Assembly (NCBI GenBank): GCA_963691705.1
Contig: OY829538.1
Coordinates: 15,402,443-15,466,442, forward strand
Length of the DNA: 64,000 nucleotides
Reading direction: 5' to 3'
Source of the DNA: Viola odorata
Taxonomy: Eukaryota > Streptophyta > Magnoliopsida > Malpighiales > Violaceae
In this document: piece by piece, positions 10,274-22,177 of the stretch
Position numbering within the stretch: position 1 is the first letter of the stretch
Layout: every line of letters starts with the position of its first letter
Notes under the pieces: generated by a model
Told to the model about the DNA's origin: nothing
Databases searched by the model: none
What the model saw: only the letters and a program-made list of their open reading frames with translations
Made by a program: the position numbers and the translations under genes

Positions 10274-11566
10274 TAGAGACCCGTAGATCTAGAAATCGCG
10301 CAATCTTCCAGTATTTTCTCCTGTGAAACGTTTCTAAACGCTGAACTGGAGGAAAACGGTGTCACTTTCCCTTCTGGGTGTGTCCCTACCGTTCTTGAGA
10401 GCGACATGCGTCTTCACGATCCACTGTGGCAGAACTATAGATTAGTTTATTTTAAAATTTTCCTTTATGGTTTTCGCCTCCACCTCCATGCTTCAATAGC
10501 GGCACTACTGCGGGAGTACAAGCTTAATCCTGCCCGGATAACTCCTTCTTCCTGGTGTGGGGTTTATGCCTTTCTCCACGCTTGCGAGCTGGAGGGCATT
10601 CTTGCCCCATCTCTCAATTTATTTCGTAAATTCTTTAGCATAACCTGTCACGATTGTTTAATCAGTATTACTCCAAGGTGGGATAACGGGTTTGTGCAGT
10701 CATTCTGGCAGCGATTTTGTGGCTTTGAGAGGACTGTGGCTGACTGGAAAAATAGCTTCTTCATTCTTGAGCTACCGTCCCGTTGGTGGCGCTGTGGTTT
10801 TAATCAAGAGCTTATAGGTCCCCTTTGGGCAAACCCAGTGGTGCTGACTAGGAGCGAGCTTGATCAAGCTAACGCTTTGTTGGATAAGAGTGTACGCTAT
10901 CGCATTCAGGAGTTTGCCTTGTACAAACTTCTAAACGAGTGTGTTATGGGTGAGTTTGTCCTTCTTTATGCTTCCCTTTCCCGTTTTTTTGTTGCTCTCA
11001 TATATTCCCTTTTCAGGAGACACTGACGGTCAGTCATCGGGAGGGACTGACGCCCCTCTTAATGTGATGCCCCTCAGAACAGTACCAGCTTCTCCTTCTA
11101 CCGCGCCTTCTAGCTATCAGGGCGCTCCACCCAAGAGGGGAAAAACTAAGACAGTCGCCAGGAGAGGACGGGGGCGCGTTGTTTCCGCACGAGCTTCTCG
11201 CTTTATCGACAATTGGCTACCGCCTCGTTATGGAGGGATAAATATAAGTCAGCCATTGACTCGAATAACTGACAGTGACGATAGCAGCCAAAGCGAGGAC
11301 ATGGATGCCAAGCCAGACCTTTGTCATGCCTCCTCGCTTCAACGAAAGAAACTGAGAGTGGACGTGGATGAGCAGGCCACCGGGGCCTCTTCTCACTATG
11401 CTAGCGCTAGGGTTACCGTAGCGCCTGTCGTTTCTTCCATCTCAAGCACTTTTCAATCGGTGAAGGTTGCTAACGTGTCGACTATCTGCCCATCTGCTGC
11501 TGCTACAGTCTCGCTGGTGACAGATTTCCCTCCGACACCTAACACTCCTGGAAAAGTAGTTTCTTT
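10274..11566 (+). CDS. Antisense unit 3 (gene A), PF04195-like domain, two exons
   Basis: Exon 1 is open from about 10274 to 10949 (first ATG 10406). It holds a domain like PF04195, 'putative gypsy type transposon': LHDPLWQNYRLVYFKIFLYG, then RITPSSWCGVYAFLHACE and SFFILELPSRWWRCGF. A 67-bp intron (10950-11016, GTGAGT...TTTTCAG) joins it in frame to a Ser/Pro-rich exon with PPKRGKTKTVARRGRGR and DMDAKPDLCH. PF04195-like genes are common in Tat-clade elements; their function is unknown. The gene is then partly duplicated from 11567, so the original 3' end is cut off there. Confidence 0.6.
10950..11016 (+). other. Probable intron of gene A
   Basis: GTGAGTTTGT...TTTTCAG, 67 bp and T-rich. Splicing joins ...ECVMG to GDTDGQSSGG in frame; without it the exon-1 frame closes at 11026. 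The duplicated copy keeps matching splice sites at 11754-11811. Confidence 0.6.
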
Positions 11567-12086
11567 GTTCTCGAGCTACCGTCCCGTTTGTGGCGCATTA
11601 ATTTCAACCAGGAGCTCATAGGCCCCGCTTAGACAAATCCCGTGATATTGACTAGAGTTGAACTGAATCAGGCTAACGCTTTGTTAGGCGAGGGCACCTG
11701 CTATCGCATCAGTGATTTCGCATTGTTCAAGCCTGTGGAGGAGTGCGTTATGGGTGGGTCTGTCTCTTTTCATACTTTCTTTTATAGAGGATGCTAACGG
11801 TCGATTTCCAGGCGATACTGGGACTCCTTTGAATGTAGCGCCGCTCTGAACTTTACCAGCCTCGCCTCCTACCGAGGGCTCTAATCAGGAAAGTTTTCGA
11901 CCCCTAGGAGGAGAACCAAGACGGTTGCCCGGGGGGGCGAGGGCTCGGCGGCTCTGTCCGAGCTTCTCGTTCCGTGGAAAATTGGCTACCAGATCGTCGC
12001 AAGGGATCGGACTCTAGTCGAACCATAACAAGGGTGATTGATAGCGACGACGAGGATATGGATGCTAAGCCAGACCTTTGCCATTC
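11567..12086 (+). pseudogene. Duplicated 3' part of gene A, first segment
   Basis: From TCTCGAGCTACCGTCCCG (about 11567) the sequence repeats what starts near 10765: end of the PF04195-like domain, a GT-AG intron (11754-11811) and the start of the linker. The copy is diverged and carries stops (TAG within 'ccccgcttagac' near 11628 and TGA near 11848). It is cut at 12086 by element R1 and continues at 19657. Confidence 0.7.
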
Positions 12087-12968
12087 TGATACGATCCTGG
12101 TTCCTTAGGATGCGTAGCACCAATTTTGATCTTTGTTCAAAGACGGATTTCCTGCGGAAATAGGTAACTCGACAAGTACGAGCTTAGACCACTTAGCTAA
12201 CCTGTGCTAAGAGCCCTAATCGATTTCAAGTCAAGGGTCTTGAATCGGGTTCTTAGGACTAGACTCAACAATGTGAGAATCACACTAAGATAAACGACAC
12301 AATAATACAATTCCAAGATTTACTTGTATACGACTCAAGTATTGCGGACTCAAGAAGAACAAGGTTCAACCAACTTGAACAAGGGGCGGAGATTGAAGAG
12401 AATATCTCAATTTATCAAATAACAGCCAACTTAATAAAGTAGCCAAGTGGTTCCTTATATAGGTTACAAACAAACCCTAATAGTAAACCAAATAGGAATA
12501 GAAGTAGGACTTCTAAAATAGGAAGATAACTTAACTAATTAAAACTGTCTAATTAACTAATTAAGCTAAAATAATTAAAGTCAACAACTTAAACTTCAGT
12601 CAACGCGAGCTTCTGGACACGCGAAACGGGCAGGAGCCTTTTTGAGCAATCGGCACGCGAGACAGATGAGTGAAACGGCAATGGCTGAGTGAAACGGTCA
12701 AGTGCCGATTTAAGCGAAACGGACAAGAGCCGTTTTGGTGACAAACGGTCAAGTGCCGTTTCTGGCAGAATCATCTTCGGGCATTGTGAATGTAAGGAGA
12801 TTCACAACTCTTGGTGTCTTCTCTCTAAGCGCAGCTTCCTCACTTGTCCTCTCACATTCCAGCTCCTTGTGAATGAGAGATGACAAACGGTCTTGAAGCT
12901 TTCTAGCTCTGGCTCGAGTCATTGGACCAGCTGGTGGTAACGGTAGTTGGATGCGTGGAGTCGCATCA
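12087..12968 (-). repeat. 3' LTR of R1
   Basis: 882 bp, TGATACGATCC...GCATCA in plus coordinates. The polyprotein ORF runs about 73 codons into it. It contains several AACGG words arranged as AACGG-n-CCGTT inverted motifs (about 12620-12760) and a TATA box seen as TTATATAGG near 12455. Compared with the 5' LTR it lacks one 25-base repeat unit near 12735. Confidence 0.95.
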
Positions 12969-15900
12969 TTCCCTCCCCCTTCGGAAGGATTCGCCCTCGA
13001 ATCCGAATCGGCATCAGCTGAAAGTCCATACTCGTCATCTGCATCAAACAATTCTAAGTCAGAAACATTAAAGGTAGAGCTAACGGCACCATACTCACTC
13101 GGCAACGCCAGTTTATAGGCATTGTTGTTGATCTTCTCGACAATCTGGAACGGTCCGTCGCCTCTAGGAGATAGCTTGCCGCGGCGTTGGGCAGGAAAAC
13201 GCTCCTTGCGCATATGCAACCAAACCCAATCGCCAACCTGGAACGTCACGAGCCGTCGGCCATCGTTCCGTTTTAGCATCAGCTTCTCATTCATGCGCTC
13301 AATGTTCTGCTTTGCCTTAGCATGTAATTGCTTGACAAAATCAGCCTTCTGGGCACCATCTAAACTCACAACATCACTCAAAGGAAAAAGAGTTAAATCC
13401 AAAACAGTTCTAGGATTAAATCCATACACTAGTTCAAACGGCGAGTAATGAGTAGTAGAATGAACAGCACGGTTGTAAGCAAATTCAATAAACGGTAAAT
13501 GATCAACCCAAGTAGAAACATGCTTACGAACTAGGGTGCGTAAAAGGGAGCCAAGAGTCCGATTTACCACCTCTGTTTGACCATCCGTTTGTGGGTGATA
13601 AGATGTAGAATACAATAACTTAGTACCAAGCTTCTTCCATAAGACACGCCAAAAATGACTAAGAAACTTAGTATCTCTATCACTCACAATCGTCAAAGGG
13701 ATACCATGCAAACGGACTACTTCACGAAAGAACAAATCAGCAATCTGAGTAGCATCAGAAGTAGTCGAACATGCAATAAAATGGGACATTTTTGAAAACC
13801 TGTCCACCACAACAAAAACACTATCCTTACCGTTCTTAGACCTGGGTAGTCCGACGACAAAGTCCATGGACAAATCGGTCCAAGGATGAGAAGGAACAGG
13901 TAACGGCATGTATTCCCCATGACCAGCAGATTTAGATTTGGCTCTACGACAAGTCAAACATCTAGCAATAATGCGCACGACATCACGCTTCATGTGAGGC
14001 CAATAAAAGTGATCATGTAACACATCCAAAGTTTTAGTCACGCCAAAGTGACCCATTAAGCCACCACTATGGGCTTCATGCACAAGTAATTCACGAAGAG
14101 AGCAATGAGGAATACATAAATGTTTGCCTTTACACAAATAACCCTCATGCTTGTAGAATTTAGAACCAGAAATAGAAACGCCATGCAAATAAATATCACC
14201 AAAATCAGAATCGGTAGCATAGAGTTCGATAATGTGCGAAAACCCAAGCAATTTGGCATTTAGAGAAGTAATGAGCACGTACCTTCGAGATAGTGCATCG
14301 GCAACAACATTCTCTTTGCCTTGCTTGTACTGAATGTGGTAAGGGAAGGCTTCAATGAATTCCATCCAAACGGCATGTCGCCGATTCAGCTTCCCTTGAC
14401 CCTTTAGGTATTTCAAGCTCAAATGGTCTGTGTGGATGATAAACTCTCTCGGCATCAAGTAGTGTTGCCATGTTTCCAACGCTCTGACAAGAGCATAGAA
14501 CTCCTTGTCATAGGTAGGATATCGGAGTTGGGCATCCTTGAGCTTTTCACTGAAATAGGCAATCGGTCGTTTCTCTTGCATCAGAACGGCGCCGATTCCT
14601 AACCCGCTGGCGTCGCATTCGATCTCAAACGCCTTGCTGAAGTCGGGCAATGCTAGCACGGGAGCGGCACAGAGCCGTTCCTTGAGGGTAGCAAACGCCT
14701 CCTCCTGTTGTTGCTCCCACCTGAAAATAACATTCTTTTTTGTTAAATCATTCAGTGGAACGGCAATGGTGCTAAAATCCTTTACAAAATGCCGATAGAA
14801 ACTCGCTAATCCATGGAACGATCTCACATCGGTAGCGGCCTTCGGCGTCGGCCATTCCCGTATCGCGTGGATCTTCTCTTCATCCACTTTAACGCCTCCT
14901 GCACTGACAATGAAACCAAGAAAACCAACTTGTTCCAACGCAAAAGAACACTTACTAGGTTTAGCATATAATTTCTGCTCACGAAGTGTTAGAAAAACTT
15001 CCCTAAGATGTAAAGCATGCTCATCCAATGATTTGCTATAGATTAAAATGTCATCAAAATAAACTACAACAAATTTACCAATTAAGTGCCGAAGTACATG
15101 GTTCATTAACCTCATAAAGGTGCTAGGAGCATTAGTCAAGCCAAACGGCATAACCATCCATTCATATAAGCCATACTTAGTTTTAAAAGCAGTTTTCCAT
15201 TCATCCCCTTCTTTCATACGAATTTGGTGGTAGCCACTCATTAAATCAATTTTAGAAAATACTATACTACCACTTAATTCATCTAACATATCATCCAATC
15301 GAGGAATAGGATGGCGATACTTTACAGTGATTTTGTTGACTGCTCGACAATCAACACACATGCGCCAAGATCCGTCCTTCTTTGGGACCAGAATGACTGG
15401 AACGGCACATGGAGACAGACTCTCCCGAACGTACCCACGCGCAAGCAAATCGTCAACTTGCCGTTGCAGTTCCTTTGTCTCCTCTGGATTGGATCGGTAA
15501 GCCGGCCGATGAGGAATTGCCGATCCAGGAACAAAGTCGATCTGATGTTCTATGCCTCGAATCGGAGGTAAGCCAGGTGGCATTTCTTCGGGTAGAACAT
15601 CTCCAAATTCCTGCAAGAGAGAAGATATACCAATCGGAACGGTATGGTGCCGTTCCGTTTCATTTGAGGTTAAACAATAAGAGCGAAAACGGATAAGAAG
15701 TAGAGGACGGCTTGCGTCAAAACAATTGTTATGAGAAAGCATGGCTCTCCTTACTTCGCTCCCCTTGGCATATACACTCAATTTCTTTTTATTTACCTCT
15801 CATTTTCTCTCAATGCCACTCTCAGCACGCTTACTCTTTTCGTGCGAATGTTTACACTCGCCCTCTGCATGTTTGCTGCTTTCATGCGAATGTTTACACT

Positions 15901-17824
15901 CTCCCTCTGCATGCTTACTGTTTTCATGCGAATGTTTAAGGCTCACACTCTCAGTGTTTCCCTCTATATATTTCACACTCAAACCTTCTTTATCTCTCTC
16001 AAGTTGTTTTGAAATTTCATATTCAGCATGTGACTTAGCAAGCCATTGCTGATCCTCAAATACTTCAGCTTGTGTTAACGGTGCCAAGGTGAACTTCTGA
16101 CCATCCTTAACCAACTTGTAGAGGTTCCTCTTCCCATCATGATTCGCTGCGCGATCAAACTGCCATGGGCGTCCAAGGAGGATATGGCTTGCTTGCATCG
16201 GCACAACATCACAGAGAACTTCATCTTGGTATTTGCCGCTACGAAACTTAACAAGCACCTGTTTGGTTACCTTAATACCGTTGTCATCCGTCATCCAGTG
16301 TAGATGCTACGGTTTCGGATGCTTTACTGTTGGCAAGTCCAGCTTATGAACCATCAGCGCACTGGCACAGTTGGTGCAGCTTCCGTTGTCTATGATAATG
16401 GAACAGCCCTTGTGATCAATCACCCCGCGGGTGTGGAACAGATTGGTCCGTTGCTCCTCATCACACACTTCTTCTGTGGACTGTACGCTCAGGGTCCGTC
16501 GGATTACAAGCAACCGAACATGGTCACCTCTCTGATAGTCAATATCCGAATCGGTCTGACCGTTTCCCTCAGGTTCCGTTTCCTCCTGTTCATCATCCGA
16601 TTCTTCCTCGCCAGTCGGCCTGATGATGAAAACTCTTTTATTCGGGCATTCTGATTTCTTATGCCTTCGGCCGTTGCACTTGAAACAGATAATTTCCTTA
16701 GTGGCTGGCCGATCCACTAGTGGAGTGTAAGGTTTGGTAGTAGCCGTTTTGGAAGGGATAACGACACTAGCAGATCCCTTTGAGACGGTAGGGACCGTTT
16801 TGTCGTCTTTATTCCAAGACGTCTTTTTCCAAGGTGTCGACCCAGTAGATTTATAGGAACTCCTAGCTTTCCTATGCTTCTCAATCTTTTGAGCCATATG
16901 AAGCATCTCCTCTAGAGTATTGTATTGCGTCAGCTCCAATGCGTCGGCAATGTCTGCATTCAGACCCGCAAGAAACCGAGCCATCGTTACCTCAGTTGCT
17001 TCAGTAATCTTCGCTTGAGCCAAAGCAATTTCCATCTCATTAAAGTATGCCCCAACTCCTTTGCTGCCTTGCTTCAAGGTTTGAAGCCGTTGATGAAGCT
17101 CACGGTGAAAGTGGGTAGGGACAAACCGTTGTCGCATCGCCTGTTTCATCTCACCCCAATTACCAATCGGGCCAGCAAAAACAGCTGTGTGTCGTAGGTT
17201 GAGTTGTTCCCACCAATGACTAGCATACCCACTGAATTCGACTGCTGCTATCTGAACCTTTTTACCTTCCGAATAATTGTGACATAAGAAGATAGCATCT
17301 ACTTTCCTTTCCCAAGTTAAGTATGCATCAGGGTCGTCAGTACCCTCAAACGGAGGTATTTTCATTTTGATGCTGTTGAGATTAGCATCCAAACGGTCAT
17401 CATCCCGTTCTCTCCTACCATCACGATGGTCTCGTCTCTCTCTCCTCTGTCCATCCCTTGTATTTATCCAACCTTCTCCCCCATCAGGTTCTCCTTCCAA
17501 ATCAGAATGTGGTAATTGTGGACCACGTCTGGCAAGTCGCCTAGGAGGGACCAAAGCAAGATTACGCCGATGATTCACATCACGTGGTCGACGGGCGTTG
17601 TCATCTTCTTCGGACAGCTCAGTCAAACGGCCATCACGTTGGTTATTCGCGGCTATAGGAACTGGATTAATGGTATTTAACACTTCCACCCTAGCCAGCC
17701 TTGCATCGGCAGTTAGCTGCCGCTCATTAGCAGTTAATTGCCGTTCATTCAATGTTCGGAGCTGTTCCGTCATGTTGGCTAGTATAGCCGATAGATTGGG
17801 TTGTTGTACTCCCTCTTGAGACAT
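12749..17824 (-). pseudogene. gag-pol: gag-pol polyprotein of R1, single frame with two nonsense codons
   Basis: One frame spans about 1,690 codons, closed only by stops at 16307-16309 and 15800-15802. Order from the start MSQEGVQQPN at 17824: coiled gag N-terminus (TLNERQLTANERQLTADARL), capsid core (RQRFVPTHFHRELHQRLQTL), CCHC knuckle CFKCNGRRHKKSEC (about 16660), protease IIIDNGSC (about 16390), RT with YFDDILIYS (about 15050), RNase H, HHCC integrase finger, DDE integrase (MDFVVGLP, VSDRDTKF, GQTEVVNRTL). The tail GPMTRARARKLQ lies in the 3' LTR and no classical chromodomain is seen, which suggests the CRM lineage. Both stops look like single-base changes. Confidence 0.9.
12969..12985 (-). 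other. Polypurine tract of R1
   Basis: On the minus strand the bases before the 3' LTR read CGAAGGGGGAGGGAA, a purine tract that primes plus-strand DNA synthesis in this family. The coding frame passes through it (NPSEGGGND). Confidence 0.8.
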
Positions 17825-18749
17825 CTTTTACTTGTCCTGAAATTCACAACACCAAAGAAAAAATGTAAAATTGCACTAACCTAGCACTCCCTCACGTGTT
17901 TACTCTCGTGTTTAATCACTCTAATAATCTCACAAAATCTCTCAAAATTCCCTGCAATGTTCAAGTGTTAGTGAGACTCAAGAATCCAAAGAAAAGCTTC
18001 CAAGAAGACTCTCAAAGAAAACTTAGCACTGAAAAGAAAGGTGACACTTGATATTTGAGTAATTGTAAGAACAACCAATCAAACAAATAGCAAGTAGAGT
18101 AGAAGGTAATTTCAAGGAATCAAAGAAAGCTCAAAATTGACTCGAAAGGACTCAAACAAGTTCAATTTCAGTTATGATTGTAATACCCAATCGCAGTGTA
18201 ATTTTAATTCCTTGATAAATCTGGTTTTTATGGAGAAAATACTTCTATATATTTTCGTTTTTGCAGGATCGAATCCCTTTCTTTTCTTTGGGAAATTTCC
18301 TGTTGTTGTTTTTTTTTTTTTTTTTTTTTTTTTTTTGACAGCAAAACACAATTCAGTGTTTTGATCAGAACTTTTTACTCTGAACTCCGAATCGACCGAT
18401 TCTTTTTGATTCGGGAGCCCAACCGATTCAGCTTTCCAATGAAACCACAATCACTAAAATCGGACTTCAGTTGCTATATATATGAATACAAATTCGACAA
18501 CTGATACTGAACAGAATTTTCTCTTGTATTTCGTGACCTCCTTGTGGGTAGAAAACGCAAGTAATTTAGCGAATTGCAACACAACAAACTGGAACGAAAC
18601 ACAACCAATTGTATTCAAGTAACTAACCAAGCACAGCAAAGAAATCGGTTTTGAATGGAGTAGAAAGAGAATACCGATTTCAACAAAGAAAACTTGAAAC
18701 AATTGAAGATACTTACCAATCTTTGAACGCCTTAAGCTCCGCTACCAAC
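17825..18749 (-). other. Leader and primer site of R1
   Basis: 925 bases between gag and the 5' LTR. Next to the LTR (18731-18747) the minus strand reads TTGGTAGCGGAGCTTAAG, the primer site shared in variant form with H and E. A pure T run at about 18309-18336 (A run in the element's sense) sits in mid leader. No ORF of note. Confidence 0.7.
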
Positions 18750-19656
18750 TGATACGATCCTGGTTCCTTAGGATGCGTAGCACCAATTTTGATCTTTGTT
18801 CAAAGACGGATTTCCTGCGGAAATAGGTAACTCGACAAGTACGAGCTTAGACCACTTAGCTAACCTGTGCTAAGAGCCCTAATCGATTTCAAGTCAAGGG
18901 TCTTGAATCGGGTTCTTAGGACTAGACTCAACAATGTGAGAATCACACTAAGATAAACGACACAATAATACAATTCCAAGATTTACTTGTATACGACTCA
19001 AGTATTGCGGACTCAAGAAGAACAAGGTTCAACCAACTTGAACAAGGGGCGGAGATTGAAGAGAATATCTCAATTTATCAAATAACAGCCAACTTAATAA
19101 AGTAGCCAAGTGGTTCCTTATATAGGTTACAAACAAACCCTAATAGTAAACCAAATAGGAATAGAAGTAGGACTTCTAAAATAGGAAGATAACTTAACTA
19201 ATTAAAACTGTCTAATTAACTAATTAAGCTAAAATAATTAAAGTCAACAACTTAAACTTCAGTCAACGCGAGCTTCTGGACACGCGAAACGGGCAGGAGC
19301 CGTTTTGAGCAATCGGCACGCGAGACAGATGAGTGAAACGGCAATGGCTGAGTGAAACGGTCAAGTGCCGATTTAAGCGAAACGGACAAGAGCCGTTTTG
19401 AACAAATCGGACAAGAGCCGTTTTGGTGACAAACGGTCAAGTGTCGTTTCTGGCAGAATCATCTTCGAGCATTGTGAATGTAAGGAGATTCACAACTCTT
19501 GGTGTCTTCTCTCTAAGCGCAGCTTCCTCACTTGTCCTCTCACATTCCAGCTCCTTGTGAATGAGAGATGACAAACGGTCTTGAAGCTTTCTAGCTCTGG
19601 CTCGAGTCATTGGACCAGCTGGTGGTAACGGTAGTTGGATGCGTGGAGTCGCATCA
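18750..19656 (-). repeat. 5' LTR of R1
   Basis: 907 bp, nearly identical to 12087-12968. The extra 25 bases near 19400 duplicate the word around GGACAAGAGCCGTTTTG, giving one more AACGG/CCGTT unit than the 3' LTR. Confidence 0.95.
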
Positions 19657-20724
19657 CATTCGCGTCAGAAAAAACTTCGAGTGGATGCAAGCGAACAGGC
19701 TACCGGGGCATCTTCTGCTAATGCGGTAACTGTTTCTACACCTGTCACTTCGCCCGAGGCAAGGACCTCTTAGCCAGTAAAGATTACTGAGGTGTCGGGT
19801 GCTACCTGATCTATTGAGGCGGAGGCTCCCCCGATAGCATGCCCTCCTCCTCCTACAGCTAACGCTCCTGATTCCCCGATTTCTCACTGCATCCCTGACA
19901 TAGTGACCACATCTTCCGCTGCGGGCTTAGCTGCTGGGCTGCCGCCTAAAGCCCTTCCACAACTATTTTTCACTCCTATCACGAATGTGTTTACTGAGGA
20001 TTCTTCTACCATTTCGTCAATCAATCTTTCTTATGGTGACCCTAACGTGACCCCGGGTTATCGTATGAACTCGATAGGATTCTGCTTTAACGCTCTCCGC
20101 GCTGTCGGGGTTCCCCAACCCTTTTCTCGAGATGAGTTTACCACGCCCTTGATAGGGGAGATGATGGGCTCCTGGGCAGAGAAAGAGAAATTTCTTCAGC
20201 TTCCTCCAACGGCCCGTCTCCGGCATGTTATGAATGATTCTCTGGATACCTTCCGCTATCTGAACTATCTGTTCGAAATTCATGATCGTGAGTCACGAGA
20301 TTTCTCTAGCGCGATGTGTGCTCAGAAGGCGCAACTTCAAAAATCGGCGGACCATGTGAGACTGCTAACGCATCTTCATGACGAGTCACAAAAGGAACTG
20401 AACAGAGAGAGGTCTGCCGGGAAAGCAAAAATAGAGGTTCTGAAGGCGGAGTTAGAGTTGGAAAAGAAGAGAAACCTCCTCCTCCGCGAAGAGATGTTGG
20501 CTCGAGATGAGGAGTCTGCCAGGGCACCACTAAAGGAGGAGCTGTGGAAAAAGAAGGTCTTGGAGGCCTTCACTTCTGGATTTGTAGCCCGTTTCAAGGG
20601 TGATTCTTCTAATTCAGCCTAGGTTGCTGACTATATTTCTACCGTGATGGATGAGGTTAGCAAAGGTGGGAGCGGTTCTTCTGCCCCCGAGGGGAAAAAG
20701 GCTGACGGTAACGGTGGTGTGTGA
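19657..20724 (+). pseudogene. Duplicated gene A, 3' segment with coiled-coil C-terminus
   Basis: Continues the frame broken at 12086: SRQKKLRVDASEQATGA, with nonsense codons at about 19771 and 19807, then open from about 19810. A conserved block (NLSYGDPNVTPGYRMNSIGF, LRAVGVPQPFSRDEF) is followed by a long coiled coil (about 20300-20600: KAKIEVLKAELELEKKRNLL). A TAG at 20620-20622 is followed by 33 more coherent codons ending at 20724, so the natural end is probably 20724. Architecture is like gene B: PF04195-like head, Pro/Ser linker, coiled-coil tail. Confidence 0.65.
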
Positions 20725-21188
20725 CTTTTCCTTTGACGGGCGCCTCAGATTCCGTCACTGATTCCTGGGTCTTCCTTTCGCTGCTATTTTCATTGCTATC
20801 TTTTTTCTTTTATTCTTTCTTAAAGATCATTTATCATTATTCCTTCTGTAATAATGCTGACGTTATGTAACCCTTATTGCGCCATTTGATTCATTGTGAT
20901 GCTACCGTTGCTTCTTCATTATCTTCCTTGTGTCGTCGTGTCGTACCGTTTGGTGAGGCTAGCACTGTTTTTTAGGTCATTAAATGCCGCAGTCCCCCCA
21001 TTTGATGTGATTTGAAAAGTAATGATGAAGTGGGACACGTGTCCTTTCTCGGAGAGGCGTTTAAAGCAAGCGTCTTCTAGGGAGACGCGAATGCTGAAGC
21101 GTTTCAATTTCAACCTTGTTTTAAAACTTAGACCTTCTCGCGCGCGCCTTTCTTTTTGACGCACTGCTTCGCCATGTGTCAGTTGCTG
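20725..21188 (+). other. Spacer between antisense genes A and B
   Basis: T-rich 3' flank of gene A (GTAATAATG near 20850) then an unremarkable stretch. No ORF with coherent features. It probably holds the end of transcript A and the promoter region of gene B. Confidence 0.4.
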
Positions 21189-21219
21189 ATTGGTCGTCCC
21201 CTTTCAGGGTTATATATAA
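21189..21219 (+). promoter_or_regulatory. Promoter candidate of gene B (CCAAT and TATA motifs)
   Basis: ATTGG (21189-21193, inverted CCAAT) is followed at 21211-21219 by TATATATAA and then a pyrimidine-rich start region, about 110 bases before the first ATG of gene B. It is the best promoter-like signal for the antisense genes. Confidence 0.5.
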
Positions 21220-22109
21220 TGTTTTTCCTACCTTCTCTTTCTTTTTTAACCTCCTTTCTTGCACTCTGTTGTTTTCTAGACAAATAACCCGCGCCACTTC
21301 TTCTTTCCTGGTCTAAGACTCCTGGTGTTCTCTTTTGCAAAGGTACACACCCTTTTCTTTCTTTTTTCTTTCTCCTTTGTTAGTTATAGCTACAACTCAT
21401 TTTGAGGAAACTGCCGAGGAAGGGGATCCTCACAGGTCTGCTGGGGAAGAAAAAATTCATAGTACACCCACTTCCCTTTACACTTTGCCCTTAGTTCATC
21501 GTAAGCTTGCCGGGTCTAAGGCTCGATTTCCCAAAGATTATCCCGTATATGCTGCTTCTGAATCGCTCCGTCTGAACAACGTTTTGCCTGATAATAGCAG
21601 GATGCTGTATGCTAAATTGTTTGATTACGGGTTTTGTCTTCCCCTTGACCCACTTGTAAAATTGATGTTGGCCGATTCTGACCTGGCTCCGGCTCAGTTG
21701 AGTCCCAACGCGATTTGCGTTGTTAGTGCATTTGCCGCTTTGTGCCATTTCAAGGGGATTGCTTCTCCCACTTTGGCATTGCTTCATAATATTTTCCAAC
21801 TGTATTCCCGCAAGGGGGTTATATCAATATCCCCCCATTATGAAGATGACTCATTGAAGCCCTTTACTTGGAAACTCATGGGCATCGAGTCTTCTGTTCC
21901 TCACTGGAAAGAAGAATTTTTTATTGTTGATCTACCCGAGCCTTTATGGAGGGCTGGCTTTAATGAGAATATCAAAGATGGGGCTTGGGGTAATCGGAAA
22001 CCCCTTTCTGACCCGGAGGACGGTTGGTTGAAGACGCTGCTTCAACTAGATTTCAGTGTTGACGCCCGTAAAGTAGCTAACGGGTTGGACATTGAGCAGT
22101 GTAAAAAGG

Positions 22110-22177
22110 GTGAGCGTTTGACCTTTCCTTTTGTGTGTGCCAAGAAGTGCTAACGCTAACATTTTGTACTTGTGCAG
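22110..22177 (+). other. Probable intron 1 of gene B
   Basis: GTGAGCG...TTGTGCAG, 68 bp. It begins after CAGTGTAAAAAG G, the same position relative to the domain as the intron of gene A (10950-11016), which supports a shared ancestral splice site. Confidence 0.55.

Larger units (their letters stand above)
12087..19656 (-). mobile_element. CRM-like Ty3/gypsy retrotransposon R1, nearly intact
   Basis: A 7570-bp element on the minus strand, with LTRs at 12087-12968 and 18750-19656, is flanked by the direct repeat CATTC (12082-12086 and 19657-19661). Removing one copy joins the flanks in frame (DLCH then SRQKKLRVD), matching the parallel gene-A copy at 11300-11370. The LTRs differ by about three substitutions and one 25-base insertion, so it is the youngest insertion seen here. 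Confidence 0.95.

Noticed and set aside
12749..13200. Chromodomain at the end of R1 integrase
   Set aside because: The tail after the integrase C-terminus lacks the aromatic chromodomain pattern; only the MTRARARKLQ-type motif is seen.
12749..17824. Plus-strand ORFs across R1 and similar ORFs opposite Tat gag-pol (for example 27513-27911, 28158-28568)
   Set aside because: They are reverse-strand shadows of well-supported gag-pol coding.
18300..18340. T run as the tail of a LINE or SINE on the minus strand
   Set aside because: It lies inside the R1 leader with no LINE/SINE body or target duplication.
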